DNA of 64,000 nt. It comes from Exophiala sp. HKRS030 (lineage: Eukaryota; Ascomycota; Eurotiomycetes; Chaetothyriales; Herpotrichiellaceae). The position numbers and the translations under genes are program-made. Under the pieces are notes generated by a model. The model was given only the letters and a program-made list of their open reading frames with translations, did not search any database and was not told where the DNA came from. Shown here in pieces: positions 34,622-46,233 of this stretch (positions are counted from its first letter, which is position 1; each line of letters begins with the position of its first letter). The stretch spans positions 3,162,001 to 3,226,000 of the forward strand of contig JAHWDD010000008.1 in NCBI GenBank assembly GCA_023897205.1, written 5' to 3'.

Positions 34622-35079
34622 TTTGACTGATGGTCGAGATGAGAGTCGAAAAGCGGCAGAGGAGTAGAGAGGCCTAGATAACTCATAAAGCGATCAACAC
34701 TCATGCGGAGTCCCCAGGTCCATCTTCGGGGGGAAAGAAGACCATGACATTGTGGAACGGGCCGGCTATCTATTCTCGACAATGGGACTTTCTCGTACGA
34801 TACCTACTTGTAGTCATAACGGTCGTCTGTCTTAAGAGTGGATAGTGATGCTCCAACATGGTCTGATGGCCCCATATACGCTATTTGTATACCCGAGGTT
34901 ATCTAACACTTGGCAGGTGGAATTTGCCCACGTAACAGTATTCGTTCCTCCCCAAGTCATCGGTCGATTGATGTGTTTCTGCCGACGTTCAACATTATTT
35001 CCCCGACTTCGGTTATCTTTTGTGTCCCCCAGTGTTTCTCTCCACACTCTCTAAGACACCGTCAATAAAGAGGGTGAGC
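34622..35079. promoter_or_regulatory. Divergent promoter, Dal5-type transporter / CTF1-like regulator
   Basis: This 458-bp gap separates the two start codons. It presumably contains both promoters. A regulator and a transporter in this arrangement are often co-controlled. Confidence 0.4.
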
Positions 35080-37349
35080 ATGCAAAAGTCTGACGTTGCC
35101 GGAAAGGGGAAGAAGAAGCGTGCTGGGAGAGCCTGCATCTTGTGTAGGGCAAGAAAGGTCCGTTGTGATGTGGTGCTGAATGGTACTCCTTGCACCAATT
35201 GCCGTTTGGATTCACTCGACTGTACCATCCCAAAAAACAGGCGTCACAGGTATGTCTCCGATACAGTCGATTTAATCACAGCAAGCCCGGGTAGCTGATC
35301 CACCTTCCTCGGAAAGAGTTCCAAAGGCCAGCAAGTCGACGGTCGGCATTGCCCCCCGGCAGTCTCAATCGCTCTCAGAGACCACAGCACAACGAACAGA
35401 CCATCTCCAATGCAGTCACAATATTGACACGAGAGACGCTCCTGCATATTCTGAAAGAACACAGAAGAGCAATGATGGCCTACGCAACTGGCGTGCAGCA
35501 CCTTCATTGTGCTCTGCCTCAATCTCCTTGGAAGATCCCTCCCATTTAAGGTTGCCTGCTTTTATTAAAGCTCTGGATGACGGCCTAGACTCGACAGATC
35601 TAGACTATTTACGGGCGAAGAAGGCATTATCACTCCCCAGCAAAGAGTTTCGCGATGTCTGCGTCGCGCGTTATCTGGAGTTCGCCCATCCATTACTGCC
35701 TCTGCTGGACAAGCGCCAACTTCTGTCCACCTTGCGCGAAGATGAAGTTGGTGGTGATCAGATTAGCCTTACATTGTTCAACGCTGTCATGCTGTCCGGG
35801 GTAACATTTGTGGAAGATGAGTGGATTGTCCGAGCAGGTTTCGAGTCAAGGCAAGCTGCGCGCAAGACATTCTTCAGTCGGGCTAAGGTAAGACAATACC
35901 CGAGCATTCGCCTTGCAGCAAACTAAAATTCTCTGTCAGGTCCTTTTCAATACCAACGTCGATCTTGATAGGTTCGTGGCTTGTCAAGTGGCCGTTCTGA
36001 TGAGCACATGGTACCCTGGAAAACACGAGAAAGCAGATGCATGGTTTTGGACAGGCACAGCAGTATCTTTGGCTTATTCAATTCATCTGCACTTGGAACC
36101 AGACGAGTCGCACTTCAGCATCGAAGAACAACGCCTTCGCCGAAGGCTTTGGTGGGGTACATTTGCCCGCGATCAAAAGGTTGCATTGGCATTGGGACGG
36201 CCGCACAGGTCAACCTACTATAACGTCCGAATGCTTTCATTAGAAGATCTTGACGACAACATCCAGCCCTTTACGACAGTCTATCCTTCAGAGACTCGGA
36301 GATACACTGGCGTCGTCGAAAATCCTAAAACACAATCTATTTTGGGCAGGTTGTGTATCGAGCACATGAAATTATGTGTATGCATCGCCTCATTCGTCAC
36401 TACAATCTTCAAATGCCGTCGAGATATCAAGACCAGGAGCAGGGAGGATGTTCAAGGACATTCACTGCCATCGCCGACGAGCCGACTGAATCGCTGTACA
36501 CAAGATTTTGCCCTCTGGTATCGCGGACTCGCTGCAGATCTGCACTACGAACGAGACGTCGCACTGGTCAAGGACACCTGCATCAGTCAAGCTCGCTGCT
36601 TGGCAGTCCACAAATCAACCGTCCACATTCTGTACCACGTATCTATCAGCGCCTTGTACCGGCTAAAAGCCCTATCTCCAAGCTCGACGTGGCGAGACAC
36701 TGACCTCCACGGAGAGCTACACAGCGCGTCGCAACGCATCCTCCGCCACACGGCTTGGGAATTGACCCGCACAAATCAGGAGTTATGCGAGTCAGGCTTC
36801 ATGCCGTATCTATCTACCGGAGCCGTTGGCGGCGTCGTTGCCGCTCTCGTCATTCACCTCTTGGACGTCAAGGCGCCGAACGAAACCGTACGGCGTGCAG
36901 CGGTGTACGGCATCCAGCAGTGCAAACAATTCTTGCTGATCCTTAAAAACGCTTACAACACGGCTGTGGATGCACTGGATTACCTTGAAGAAGCCGAGAA
37001 GCAAGATGCCAACATTCCTGCTTCCGAAGAACGAGACATGATGGACACCGAAGACGCGGCGTCCCAGCCTTTTCCAGTCGCTCATGCCCATCAGCGGCTG
37101 CACAGTCCCTCGTGGGTGCCGACCACGCTGCTAGAGGAGGACTCCTCGTTCGCAATTTTCCAACAAACTCCAACGATTCCAACGATGGAGACGTCTCCAT
37201 TCAAGGATACAGACGAGATCTTTTGGCAGTCGTTCATGGATGGCGCATCGACTTATGAGTTTCACCAGGGTACAAGTTTACCTCTTTACGATTTAGGCTT
37301 TTCGTCCAACGACATAGGCAATTTTGAAATGCCCAGTATGCTTTCATGA
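35080..37349 (+). CDS. Zn2Cys6 transcription factor resembling cutinase transcription factor 1 beta
   Basis: A nuclear regulator with an N-terminal zinc cluster: ACILCRARKVRCD, then a nine-residue spacer to CTNCRLDSLDC. An intron follows NRRHR. The middle segment LEDPSHLRLPAFIKALDDGL with DYLRAKKALSLP is characteristic of the CTF1-beta/FarA-type group. Members of that group control cutinase or fatty-acid use genes. The fungal_trans core contains RYLEFAHPLLPLLDKRQLL, RRRLWWGTFARDQKVALALG and RCLAVHKSTVHILYH. One intron lies near 35889-35939. The C-terminal 60 residues are acidic and may activate transcription. If the assignment holds, control of acyl-CoA metabolism such as the 41-48 kb unit would make sense. 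That is inference from homology only. The ATG at 35080 is the first one in frame. Confidence 0.87.
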
Positions 37350-37503
37350 TCGAAGATGAAAAGACAAAAGGTTTGACACGATCTGTATGCAGGATACGAG
37401 GCAGGAGGTTTACGCATTGATATTCGACACAAAGGATGCCATTATGGTATGACGGTTTTCGCAGGACGCTGAGCCTCTAAGTTATAGGTGTCTGTTTTGG
37501 AAG

Positions 37504-40000
37504 CTACAGTTGGAAGACACAGCCCATGACATCGCCAAACTCATTCGCACTCATCTTCTCCCCGGCTGTTCGACGGTTGACTGCGCCCAGTGCCTTGAAT
37601 GTTTCCGACCACGAAACTCGGACTGCATCCCCGTCATCCCATCCGTCCGATGTGGCACCATCGACAGGCAGCATAGTCTGATCATCTTTCGGAGAGAGGG
37701 AATGAAAGTGCTCCATGTGCGAATCCTCCGACGGCAGGGGTCTTTCTATCTGGGGTGGTGTCAAGGCGCTGACGATTCTTGGTAGACTGTGAGAGGATAT
37801 TGGTGTTGCGGACTTGTATCCAAGATTAACGTCTACTCGTCCCTGGGATGAGTTAGAGTTCTGTTTTTCTCCCCCAGATGCCGACGAGGCCAAGATTGTC
37901 CCGAACCCAGGTCTCCCGTGTGGAGAGTCCACCAAGCCCGTAACGTCGGCGGAGGGATGTTCCATGCATAGAGAGTTGTTGCCTTCTGAATAGTAAGGGG
38001 ATTCTGATATCATGATGTCTGGGTGGTAATGGTGGACGACATGTTGATCGAGCATTGCTTCGTTGGAGTTGAGACTGGCTCCACCTTGATGGTTGCATAC
38101 ATTGGGTGCAATATCCGGAAAGGCGGCAGACACATCAAATGTGCATGGAGTGTGAATGTTAGGGCAATCTCGTATGGGGCTGACCCCTGTCGCATCGCGA
38201 GGATTTCTCTGAGCTTGCAGAGACCTTGCCAATCTCTCAGCCGGGGCGTTGATATCGGCCATGCTAGAGAAGAATCTTTGTAAAACGTCCAGTTGACTAG
38301 AAGCTAATTTATGCATACTTGGGTCCTCGATATGTGGTATGCTGGTCAAGAGAGAGCTCGCAGCAAGTGCGGCTTGCTGGACTGTGGGTGGCGGAATGGC
38401 GCCGAGTTCGAATCGTTCCATCATCTCGGAGAGTAGGTTACAAATTTGTATCGCACTATTCAATACGAGGTTGGAGATTGAAGCAAACAGCTTATGGCGA
38501 GCCAGGACACTATCTGTGTCGTAGACTGGGGATCGCAATGACTTTGGAGAGTTGACTGGGCGGAAAAGAAGAATATTCAGGGAATGGTACTGCTGGCTGT
38601 AGGAGACATTCACAGTAAGCTGCTTGGCACAAATCAAGTCTGTCATGCTTCACGGGTGCTCAAGAATACAGGATGCATTTGGGACTCACTGGAGAAGGAA
38701 AAGGCTTGGAGTGGCCGAATGTCTGCCTGGTGCTGCTTTGTCGAGCTTCAAATGGGTCGGTAAGTTGGCATACCAGTATTTAAGCCGGCCGTGCAGATGT
38801 GTCAGCAGAGGAAAGGCCATTCCTTTGTCTTGTAAGATGACATTGTTACCCGAATGCCGCTTCCGATGGTTCGACACCATCGATTCAGGGATGGCGTGGT
38901 TTTGAGCTACGTCGGCAATGCCCATAAGATCTAGATGGGCGTTGTAAACTTGTGAATTGAGGTCATTAGGCTTGGATGTAAAAGTAGACGAGCGCAGGTG
39001 TTTAGTTGCAGGAAGATGGACGGTATGACAACCGCTACCGGAAGCGTGAAAGTCGAGACCCGGGCCATGATCAAACACGGTCCAGATGCTGGCAACGACA
39101 GTGGGTGAGTCTCCATAAAGCATGTATTAGTCGATCAAGAGGAGACGTACCTGTGGATAAATCTTACAGCTCGCAAGGTCATTCGCTGAATAACCAGCTC
39201 ATCGTCGGAAATGTGCAGGTCGAGTAGGGTTTGTGTGCTTTGAAGCTCTTCAATCTTTTGCAACGCCAAGTCTTGAGTTTGGACGTGTCAGCTCAGCCAT
39301 GAGACGGAATTACAACAGGCCAGGGAGACACACCTAGATAAAGTCTCGCCGAATGATCCCTTCCAGACTCCAGCTCGAGCTGGGCCAAGATAGCGGTAGC
39401 CTGAACCTGGCATACACTGCTCCATTGTTGTTGTTGACCAACCACGGTAGGCAGAGAATCAATCGTATCTCGGAGTTGTCTGTGCAAGGATGACTCCCAG
39501 CCGCCAGGAAGCAAAAGACGAGCAATGTCCGGTCCGCGTGTATGATGGTGATCTGCACGACTGACACCCGTGGCCAAAATTGCGAGATGTAACTCGGGAG
39601 AGCAAAAGGGGCCGCCGATCACACCACACCCAGCATCTGAATGCGACTTGGAGTGGGTCAAAGTAGGAGTCTCGAGACTGGCCAGGAAGGCCTCCTTGTG
39701 CACAAGTGGAATGACTGCGTTGAATCGGTCCCAGAATTGATCGAGCAGGTGGCTTTGGAGAGTAGGGTCGAGCTGTGCGATCATCGCGACGCAGCGCTCC
39801 GAAGAACGAGTCGCTGCATCGGAGCACGACGCCCGATACAAGTCGAAGTCGTGACTTGGCGGTAGCATTGTTGTGTTTGTTCGTTGCTCTTGTCCGATCT
39901 TTTCGCCTTCGCCAGAGAGGTCTTCATTCAGCAGGCGTAGGAGGGTGTCGGTGTGGTTTCCGGGGCTGCTGTTGTCCCCGTCATCGTTGCAAACGAACAT
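37504..40000 (-). CDS. Fungal-specific transcription factor (fungal_trans domain), DNA-binding part not found
   Basis: A probable nuclear regulator. The exon at 39293-40000 reads HLLDQFWDRFNAVIPLVHKE and PELHLAILATGVSRADHHH, typical of the start of the fungal_trans domain. Later exons carry the body, including GRLKYWYANLPTHLKLDKAA and QQYHSLNILLFRPVNSP. The last 200 residues are a low-complexity Ser/Pro/His-rich tail. The zinc cluster expected at the N-terminus is not visible. Upstream there are possible small exons (a basic one reading THRRRRSYNHQRAVRTSMRR near 40100-40160), but no Cys-x2-Cys. The start given is the first ATG of the open frame and is uncertain. It is either a cluster-less regulator or has further exons up to about 40400. 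It is tail-to-tail with the CTF1-like gene. Confidence 0.75.
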
Positions 40001-41098
40001 GCTCGGAGAGAAAGAGTGTCTGCCGCAGAAAAGACGCCATTAGTTCCGTAGAATGTTTTTGCCGCGGCGAGGATGATATGGCTCGACTCGATGCTTACCT
40101 TGATCTCCTCATGCTGGTGCGAACGGCTCGTTGATGGTTGTAAGAGCGGCGGCGATGGGTAATCTACAGAGCCAAAAAGAAGGATCAGAACTGGCTTGAG
40201 AGTCATGCACCTGAACCGCATGGAGTAAGGCCGTCTATGAAGCTATCTGTAATGTGACATGTCGGTTTACGTGCAAACACACGTACCTTTGATTGTGCGA
40301 ATCGTTGACCTACTGCGCATTCTTCGGCCCTTTGGGTCTCGATCCTCATCTCTCCCGCCATATGTCGAGGAAGGCCATCAGTCGCGTAAGAGATACAGTA
40401 GGTTGTGTATGTAAGAGTGTGTGCACACGTCTGTGTTTGGTCGTCAAAATTGTGGTGTCGCCGGACAGTACCGGAAGACCTGCATCTAGACTAGTAGAAA
40501 GTATCTAATGGAGAAAGATCTTCTACCGCCGTATACGACATGTCTCTGCCTCAGACCGGCATTGAATTGATGGCCTGCGACATTTCACTCAACATGTGAA
40601 TGAGCGAGGGGCATTCTTCCCGACACGAGGCAAACGAGCCATCCCCACCGAGGTCTCCGCAGAAGTGGAGGTTGGGACCTATTTCATTACAAACTGCAGA
40701 TCTCATCGGCCCCCATACACAAGGCTTGGGAGCATCAGTAGCCGATGATCAAGAAGCCCGAACCTCGGTCGACGCCCACGTTTGGCTAAGAGTGTCTGTC
40801 ACGCCCAGAACCCTTCGACCTCAGTTGACATGCAAATCCACCCTCTGACTCGACAAAGTCTTATGGCAACAACAACGAGGCTCCCAATCTTGGTGGTTGA
40901 GCATAGTCCAGTATCTGCTGATTATAGCTCATGTACCGAGCACGTGGGATGATTTCATTTATCTGTGTCTGCGACAGTGTTCTAGTGCCAAGTATATCTC
41001 ATTTTTTCATCCTCTTTTTCATTGTTTGGAGGCATTCACTCATGCATCTTTCTATGCCCTTTATCATTGACATTTAATTCCCTACCACAATATCTAGT
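40001..41098. other. Intergenic region with possible 5' exons of the preceding regulator
   Basis: About 1.1 kb. On the minus strand, short open segments with good GTAAGC/GTACGT donors occur at about 40095-40165 and 40295-40365. They could be 5' exons of the regulator ending at 37504. From 40400 to 41098 I see no coding sequence. The stretch 40950-41090 is AT-rich and lies beyond the 3' end of the acyl-CoA synthetase. Confidence 0.35.
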
Positions 41099-43357
41099 CT
41101 AAAGTCGGGCTTTTCCAGACAAAAGAGTCTGAACTGCCTCGGTCGTCAACGGAACGTATCCCGAACCCTCCTTTTCGATCCAGTAGATTCTGTCCATACT
41201 TCCTGTCGGTAATGTGAATCCTGAATAAATACCACAGATCAGCACCATATCGTATAGGAGACGGGTCGCACCTTCACTCACCTTCTGATCGAAGCCCAGT
41301 TTTGAGCTTTTTCATGATCAAGGACACTCGATCAGCGCCAGTGTCGTTATTGCCGACATTTGTTGTCATGGTACGATCTGTGGCCAGCACACGCAAAAAC
41401 CGGGGAACGGCATATCCAGGCAAGGCACCAAGTGCATTGGTCGTGGCCCATCTCTCGAGCTCCCTGACCGTGTCCAATTCCTGAGCATCCGGTCCAGACT
41501 CCGAATTGGCTTCGCTACCGTTGAAAGTGACAGCAGCACATCCCAACTGTCCATCGTACCCGTATCTGTTCATCGGGATCGCGTAGACATTGACAGATGC
41601 GATATTTGGGTGTCTGCTCAGGCAGCCCTCGACTTCGGTCGTAGAGATGTTGTGTCCCTTTGCACGGTACGTGTCGCCTAGGCGATCGTGGAATGATACG
41701 AATCCTTCGGAGTCCTATTGCGTAAGAATATGTCAGTCTCGTTGCAAATCTGGTTGGCTGGCATGACCTATGTAGCGTAACTTACCATCATCATTGCATC
41801 TCCGAGTCTGAAAAACTCATCACCCTTTTCAAAGACATTTCGAAGCACTTTTTTCTGCGTAGCATCGTTTCCACCTTCACCCACATAGTCGTGTCGCCGC
41901 TGCACTGGCGGGGTAACCCGGCATATTGACTCTCCAATCTCGCCAGGTCGTGTTTCAAGACAAAATCCCGTCTTTGGGTCTCGCAGAAGCTCACCAGTTT
42001 CCAGGTCTGTTCGGACAATATAGAAAGAATTCTGGAAGAATTTGCGCATCAGAGGACCCCAATGTGCAACCTTGCCGACGCCACGATCATTCTTGTTCGA
42101 GACGAGGATTGAAGTCGTCGCTTCACTTGCCGAGTAGTACTCCACGATCCAGGGGATACCGTATCTTTCGCGCACAGCTCGCCACACAGTAGGCGCCAGA
42201 CCAAGACCAAAAGCGAGATCTACCTCGTGGTCTTTCTCATTCGGAAAACGAGGATCAGGTGGAGATTGGACAAGGTATCGCAACATTTCACCAATGTACA
42301 GAATTGCATTCGATCTTGATTGACGAACGTCTGACCAGAATTCTCGACGGGAGAATTTACGTGCCAGAATGACCGTGCCTGATGTTGAAAACGTTGCTGG
42401 TAATGCAGCAAATCTGTAAGTTCAATGTCAGTGTCAACGATTCATAACTCGGAATGCAACTTACGTGGCTGTGCCATGGAACATTGGCAGGCAGATGTAG
42501 AACCTTCGACGCTTTTTCTGCATTCCAGGGTACCGGTTCGAACATGAACCGGACAGACTGTAGCCGGCAGGCCAGATCAAGGCTTTCGGCATGCCTGTCG
42601 TGCCTGACGTGAACAGATATTGAGATGCCTCGGTGTGCAATACTTTTGGTCGCGATGATTTGGGAAAGTCTCCCATTTCTGGCGTCGCTGGAGGCAGTCT
42701 TGAGTGGTCGAGGAGAGTTGTACGCCTCCGAGAAGACCACTGGCCTGTCGGTGGATACGTTTGATGGTCATACAAGATGATCTGGCCGACTTGAGGACAT
42801 GCGGCATCACCATCAAAGTCGATAGCTCCATCGTTCAGATCGAAGGTCTGCCCGACTATATTCGACAACTCGTAACTGGTGAAGAGCATTTCGGCATTGC
42901 TCACTTTGAGGCAGTGCTTGATGTGGTTGCCTGTGATGGATGTGTTGATTGGGGCTGGGATCGCACCGAGCTTGTACAACGCCCACCATAGTATCATAAA
43001 CTCGGGCGAGTTGTTGATGAACAGACCTGCAACCATCCTGTTCTTCACCCCGAGATCCGTGAGTGCTTGTGCACACCGACCAATCTCCAGTCTGAGGCGG
43101 CCATATGTCCAACTTCGTCCTTCGAATACAAATGCCTCCAAGTCATCATTCAGGCCGTAAGTGCAGTGTAGGACGTGGTAGAAAGACCAATCGTCCTCCC
43201 CGTGAATGTCGTACAGGTGCTGCGTATATTTTTGTATACTTCTCTGTCCTCGAATTTGAGCAATATCCTCGCCGATCGAGTATTTGCCATCCAAGTACAT
43301 GCCTAGGCCTGTAGCGGCGGCGGCCACGGCGGCAACAGCAGCAGTAGAGACTGGCAT
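41099..43357 (-). CDS. Acyl-CoA synthetase, FAT1/very-long-chain family, with C-terminal PTS1-type ARL
   Basis: Activates a carboxylic acid to its CoA thioester with ATP. It belongs to the FATP/FAT1-like branch of the adenylate-forming enzymes, about 670-680 residues in several exons. The N-terminus has a hydrophobic Ala-rich helix (STAAVAAVAAAATGLG). The AMP-binding P-loop is YLFTSGTTGMPKA. Other signatures are CLPMFHGTAT, YYSASEATTS (motif II), FRLGDAMMM with DSEGFVSFHDRLGDTYRAKG, and NISTTEVEGCLSRHP. The protein ends LLSGKARL; ARL fits the peroxisomal PTS1 consensus. The start at 43357 is the first ATG of the frame. It is divergent from the biotin carboxylase gene, 484 bp apart, which suggests that its product is the substrate of that carboxylase. 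The chain type is unknown; FAT1 relatives use long or bulky acids. Confidence 0.92.
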
Positions 43358-43841
43358 GGTCAACAGCTTCCGTTTGGGGTGCTGATTGTAGGGACTGTCG
43401 AGGCACGAGTGCTATACAAACACTGGAATCGGGCCAAAAGTAGTCAAATTTGTTGCTTGGGCGCAAGGCTCGCCCCGAACATGCCATCTCCTCGTACAGC
43501 CGAATCGACTCAGATGTGATGTGCGGGGAGAAGGTGTTAGGTAGCCGGGGCTATGCAAAGCCAGGGTCCACATTGTAGTTGGGGAATTGTTGCCAACTGC
43601 CAGTGTCTGTATGTTGCCTCGGTTCGTCTCTGAAACAATGAACTGTGCAGTTACGGTGACATGGACGTTGGCATACGTTCGTGCTGTCGGCCTTGCCACT
43701 AGATCGATGAGTCTGCGACATCCGTACATTACTCAATAACCCAGTGAGACAGTTGAGCCATTCTGCACACTATCAGTCCTTCGTGTGCACTTCACCACAC
43801 TCAGCGCCATCAAACGCACCTGCGGTGGTGTGCTCCGCGTC
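43358..43841. promoter_or_regulatory. Divergent promoter, acyl-CoA synthetase / biotin carboxylase
   Basis: This 484-bp region lies between the two start codons. The biotin carboxylase frame is open back to a stop at 43737 but has no earlier ATG, so the carboxylase leader does not extend into it without another intron. No factor site is assigned. Confidence 0.5.
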
Positions 43842-46021
43842 ATGGGGCCACCTGCCAGCATCAAGAGGCTCCTCATCGCCAACAGGTCAGTTCGGCGCCC
43901 CAATTTTTGAAGGAAGGATTGATGCTGAGATTGAAACAGAGGAGAGATTGCTATCCGAATCATTTCGACCGCACGGGAGCTTGGAATTCACACCGTCGCT
44001 ATATACACCGCAGACGATGAGAACCATGCTATCCACGCGGACGAGGCTGTGCGCCTGAAATCGCCCGAGGACTTTATGAACAGCAAGCTACTGACACAGT
44101 TATGTCTGGATTATCGGATTGACTCAGTGCATCCCGGATACGGCTTTCTCTCAGAAAATGCCGACTTTGCCGAATCTCTCGAGGCAGTCGGGATCCGTTT
44201 CGTTGGACCAACGCCGGAAATCCTACGACGAACCGGTGATAAGACTACCGCTCGTGCCCTGGCCGAGTCGTGCGCAGTGCCGGTTCTGCCAGCATTGAAG
44301 GAGCCCATTTCGAGCTTGAATGATGCGTCCAGCTTCATAAGTGCGAACGGTTACCCTTTGATGATCAAGGCCGTCGATGGCGGGGGAGGTAGAGGTATCA
44401 GATTGGTGTCTAGTGCCGAGCATCTCAAGGATGGGTTTGATCGAGCCCGAGGAGAGTCTCCTGGTGGCAAAGTGTTCATCGAAAAGGCTGCCATCGATGG
44501 GTACCGACACGTTGAAGTCCAAATTATCGGAGACGGACAAGGTCAAGTAGCACACTTGTGGGAGCGCGAGTGCAGCATACAGAGAAGGTCAGTGTTCCTG
44601 AATTATAACTTCTAACGGTGCCTATATTGATGCTCGATTCAGGTTTCAAAAAATGGTCGAACTTGCTCCGTCTACGATTCAAAATCGCGATCTGATAGCT
44701 AGAGTCATCGAAAGCGCAATCAACTTGGCAAAATCGGTATGTTGAAAGAATAGTTCACTATGGAAGCTCCCTTCACTGGCTAATTGCGATGCAGATACAA
44801 TATAGATCACTGGGCACGTTCGAATACCTTGTACATGAGACCAGAGCAGAGTTTTACTTTCTGGAAGTCAATCCGCGACTACAGGTTGAGCATACTGTGA
44901 CGGAAGAGATCACAGATGTCGACCTGGTTCGAGACCAGCTGCTGATCGCTCAAGGCGCGACCATCGACAGCTTGGGATTACCATCGCGTGAAGTGTCGGC
45001 ATCACCACAAAAAGCACCGAAAAAGGCAGCTATACAACTACGTGTGACAGCTGAGGATCCATTGCAAGGATTCACATTGAGCATGGGCCGCATATCTCAA
45101 TTTCATAGTCCAGGAGGCAGGAATGTCAGGATGGAAACCCACCTCAGTGGTAGTCGCAGTACTATCGTCGGATCATCCTTCGACTCGTTGCTTGCTAAAG
45201 TCATTGTGAGCGCCTCCGCGCTCGAAGAAGCTAGAGCCAAAGGTCTCAGAGCACTATGTGACCTAGAAATTCAAGGTGTGAAGACGAACCTGCCAGTTCT
45301 TTTGGGCACTCTTGCCTCCAGCGACTTCCAGCAGTCTGCGTGCTCGACTACGTGGCTGGAGAGAAACCTAGCCGACATCATCAAACTTGGTCAGGACATG
45401 AAACTTTCAACCCGAGCTGCACGACAGGCATCCTTCACATCAGCTTCCGGGAGTGAACCTGGATCGACCACGGCAGCCGGTATTGGCAACCCCTCAAATA
45501 TGCTCTTCAAGAAGGGCGACGCTTTCCGAGTGAGATTGAGCGAATTGCTCGACGATGGACAGATAGGTCCTGAACGAGAGCACGTCCTCGTCCTAGACCG
45601 CATCATGAACAATGACTTTCCCAATCTCATCACCGGCGACGTGTCGCTAGCGTCAGAGTCGTCCGAAGCGACGAAAAAATTCAAAGCCAGCCTGGCCATC
45701 TCAACTACAGGACTCAATCTAGCATCATCTCATCACAAGAGAGGCGACCCGTCAAATCCAAATCACATCATTCTACCTTTCCCCGGTACTGTGGTCGAAC
45801 ATCTCGTTGAGGCTGGTGACGAAGTGCAAGAAGGCGAGGTTCTCATGGTGGTTAGGCAAATGAAGATGGAGTTGGAGGTTCGAGCACCGGCTGCCGGCGT
45901 GGTCAAGTGGGCATGCGAGATTGAAGAGGGTGAGAATGCTGGTGAGGGCATGTTGATCTGTGAATTGGAGCCGTTCAAGGAGAAAACTTCAACGAGAGAC
46001 GGGCTCGTTGCGAAGTTGTAG
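43842..46021 (+). CDS. Biotin carboxylase plus biotinyl-carrier subunit of an acyl-CoA carboxylase, C-terminal PTS1-type AKL
   Basis: Carboxylates its own biotin with ATP and bicarbonate, then serves a carboxyltransferase partner. Four exons join in frame: 43842-43885, 43940-44587, 44643-44736 and 44795-46021, giving 670 residues. The biotin carboxylase domain shows ANRGEIAIRI, HPGYGFLSENADFAE, the ATP-grasp glycine loop AVDGGGGRGIR and EVNPRLQVEHTVTEEITD. The carrier domain ends with EVLMVVRQMKMELEV; the biotinyl Lys is in MKM, with Gln instead of the usual Ala before it. The architecture is that of MCC, PCC or geranyl-CoA carboxylase alpha subunits. Unlike mitochondrial MCC-alpha, it begins MGPPASIKRLLIANR with no leader. 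It ends GLVAKL, and AKL is a PTS1. The acyl substrate is unknown. Confidence 0.92.
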
Positions 46022-46233
46022 AACGGTTGTCAAGTCATGAAGTCTAGTGCTTGATGTGCGCCCATAATTTCCTGTTTGATAGAATGGCTATATAGTCATC
46101 ACGAAGAGGAATGCTAGATCCAATTGATGCGCTTCTAGATTCATACATCATTCCAACTGTCACGTTGTGGAGCCCTCTAGTATAATGCATAACTCAGATG
46201 GCTCTTTGACCTAAGAATGACAACATCGAGTCG

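Noticed and set aside
43744..43885. Long plus-strand frame before the biotin carboxylase as a mitochondrial leader
   Set aside because: That frame is not the carboxylase frame. The correct frame has a stop at 43737 and no ATG before 43842.
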